Below, piece after piece: positions 63,746 through 64,000 of a stretch of DNA of 64,000 nt. The position numbers and the translations under genes are program-made. The number at the start of each line of letters is the position of its first letter. Positions within the stretch are counted from its first letter, which is position 1. Source of the DNA: JAIQGF01 sp051006995. GTDB taxonomy: Bacteria > Acidobacteriota > Terriglobia > Terriglobales > Acidobacteriaceae. The notes beneath the pieces were generated by a model. The model worked only from the letters and a program-made list of their open reading frames with translations, searched no databases and had not been told where the DNA came from. The stretch is from the NCBI GenBank assembly GCA_051006995.1, contig JBPCSQ010000003.1, forward strand, positions 1 through 64,000. Reading direction: 5' to 3'.

Positions 63746-64000
63746 CCGCTTCCGCTCCGCGGCCATAGGGATGAAATCTCCCACCAACCGTAAGAATTAC
63801 ACTCCCCGCCGTGGCACCATCAACCTAAGTCTTTGGACCATAATGGGAATCCTTTGGCGGTTCCCGTGCACCTGGTGAGGGTCCCCCTTTGGGATGAGTT
63901 GGGCATAAGGCCATGGCTTCGAATCCGTGCGGCCCTATTTTCCATCGGCAGGTTTTAAGATTTATGGAGAAGCGCCGCCATGTCCGGCAAAAAGTCGAGG
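63746..64000. other. 3' end of window, no complete gene
   Basis: No convincing ORF. An ATG at about 63980 followed by TCCGGCAAAAAGTCGAGG (MSGKKSR) and preceded by a GGAGAAG-like sequence may start a gene that continues beyond the window. Confidence 0.3.

Overview
The window is GC-rich with closely packed genes and several lineage-typical features: a VWFA-related secreted protein of the TIGR03436 type, Tat-variant alternative complex III, a YxxGFxxG repeat protein and many short dispersed repeats. Together these suggest an Acidobacteriota genome (Terriglobia-like). That assignment is inference; there is no rRNA or marker gene here to settle it.

Layout. 0-3.5 kb: tryptophanase, then a lower-GC accessory patch with an AbiTii-domain protein convergent with a two-span membrane protein, and a gene-free stretch holding an orphan palindromic operator. 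3.5-9.0 kb: aldo/keto reductase and a TolC-EmrA-EmrB type tripartite efflux operon. 9.35 kb: tRNA-Pro(CGG). 9.5-27.5 kb: one minus-strand block of anaerobic respiration genes running rrf2-narC-narG-narH-narJ-narI-actA-actB-actC-actD-actE-actF-narK, preceded by a DUF6448 gene and a broken radical SAM/SPASM gene. It ends in a 49-bp near-identical copy of the 3' part of tRNA-Pro, so the block looks like a tRNA-targeted genomic island, although no integrase remains. A truncated CHASE3 sensor lies just outside the distal edge.

27.6-39.1 kb: a few minus-strand genes, then a plus-strand operon for ATP-dependent benzoyl-CoA dearomatisation: bcrC, bcrB, bcrD, a bcrA::had gene fusion, oah (bamA type), dch and an SDR. 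With the nitrate block it would supply both halves of a nitrate-respiring anaerobic aromatic degrader: benzoyl-CoA to 3-hydroxypimelyl-CoA, with quinol feeding NarGHI and/or alternative complex III. Candidate Crp/FNR-type operators lie upstream of both operons.

39.1-57.7 kb: mostly housekeeping and lineage genes: mnmE, a three-repeat secreted protein, a cNMP-binding protein with a flavin reductase, tdk with a deoxyribosyltransferase-like gene, xseA, the cdaA-cdaR c-di-AMP pair, a membrane protein/winged-helix regulator pair with a clear promoter and palindrome, uppS, an NRAMP-like transporter, and envelope proteins.

57.7-60.2 kb: ogt, then a run of small plus-strand membrane-protein ORFs separated by related imperfect repeats, resembling a gene-cassette array. 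60.2-64 kb: RidA, a YihY/BrkB membrane protein, pyruvate kinase and a small ABM-like protein.

A genome-wide style feature is visible throughout: degenerate tandem heptamers (STRR-like), sometimes inserted in frame inside genes such as actA and actB.
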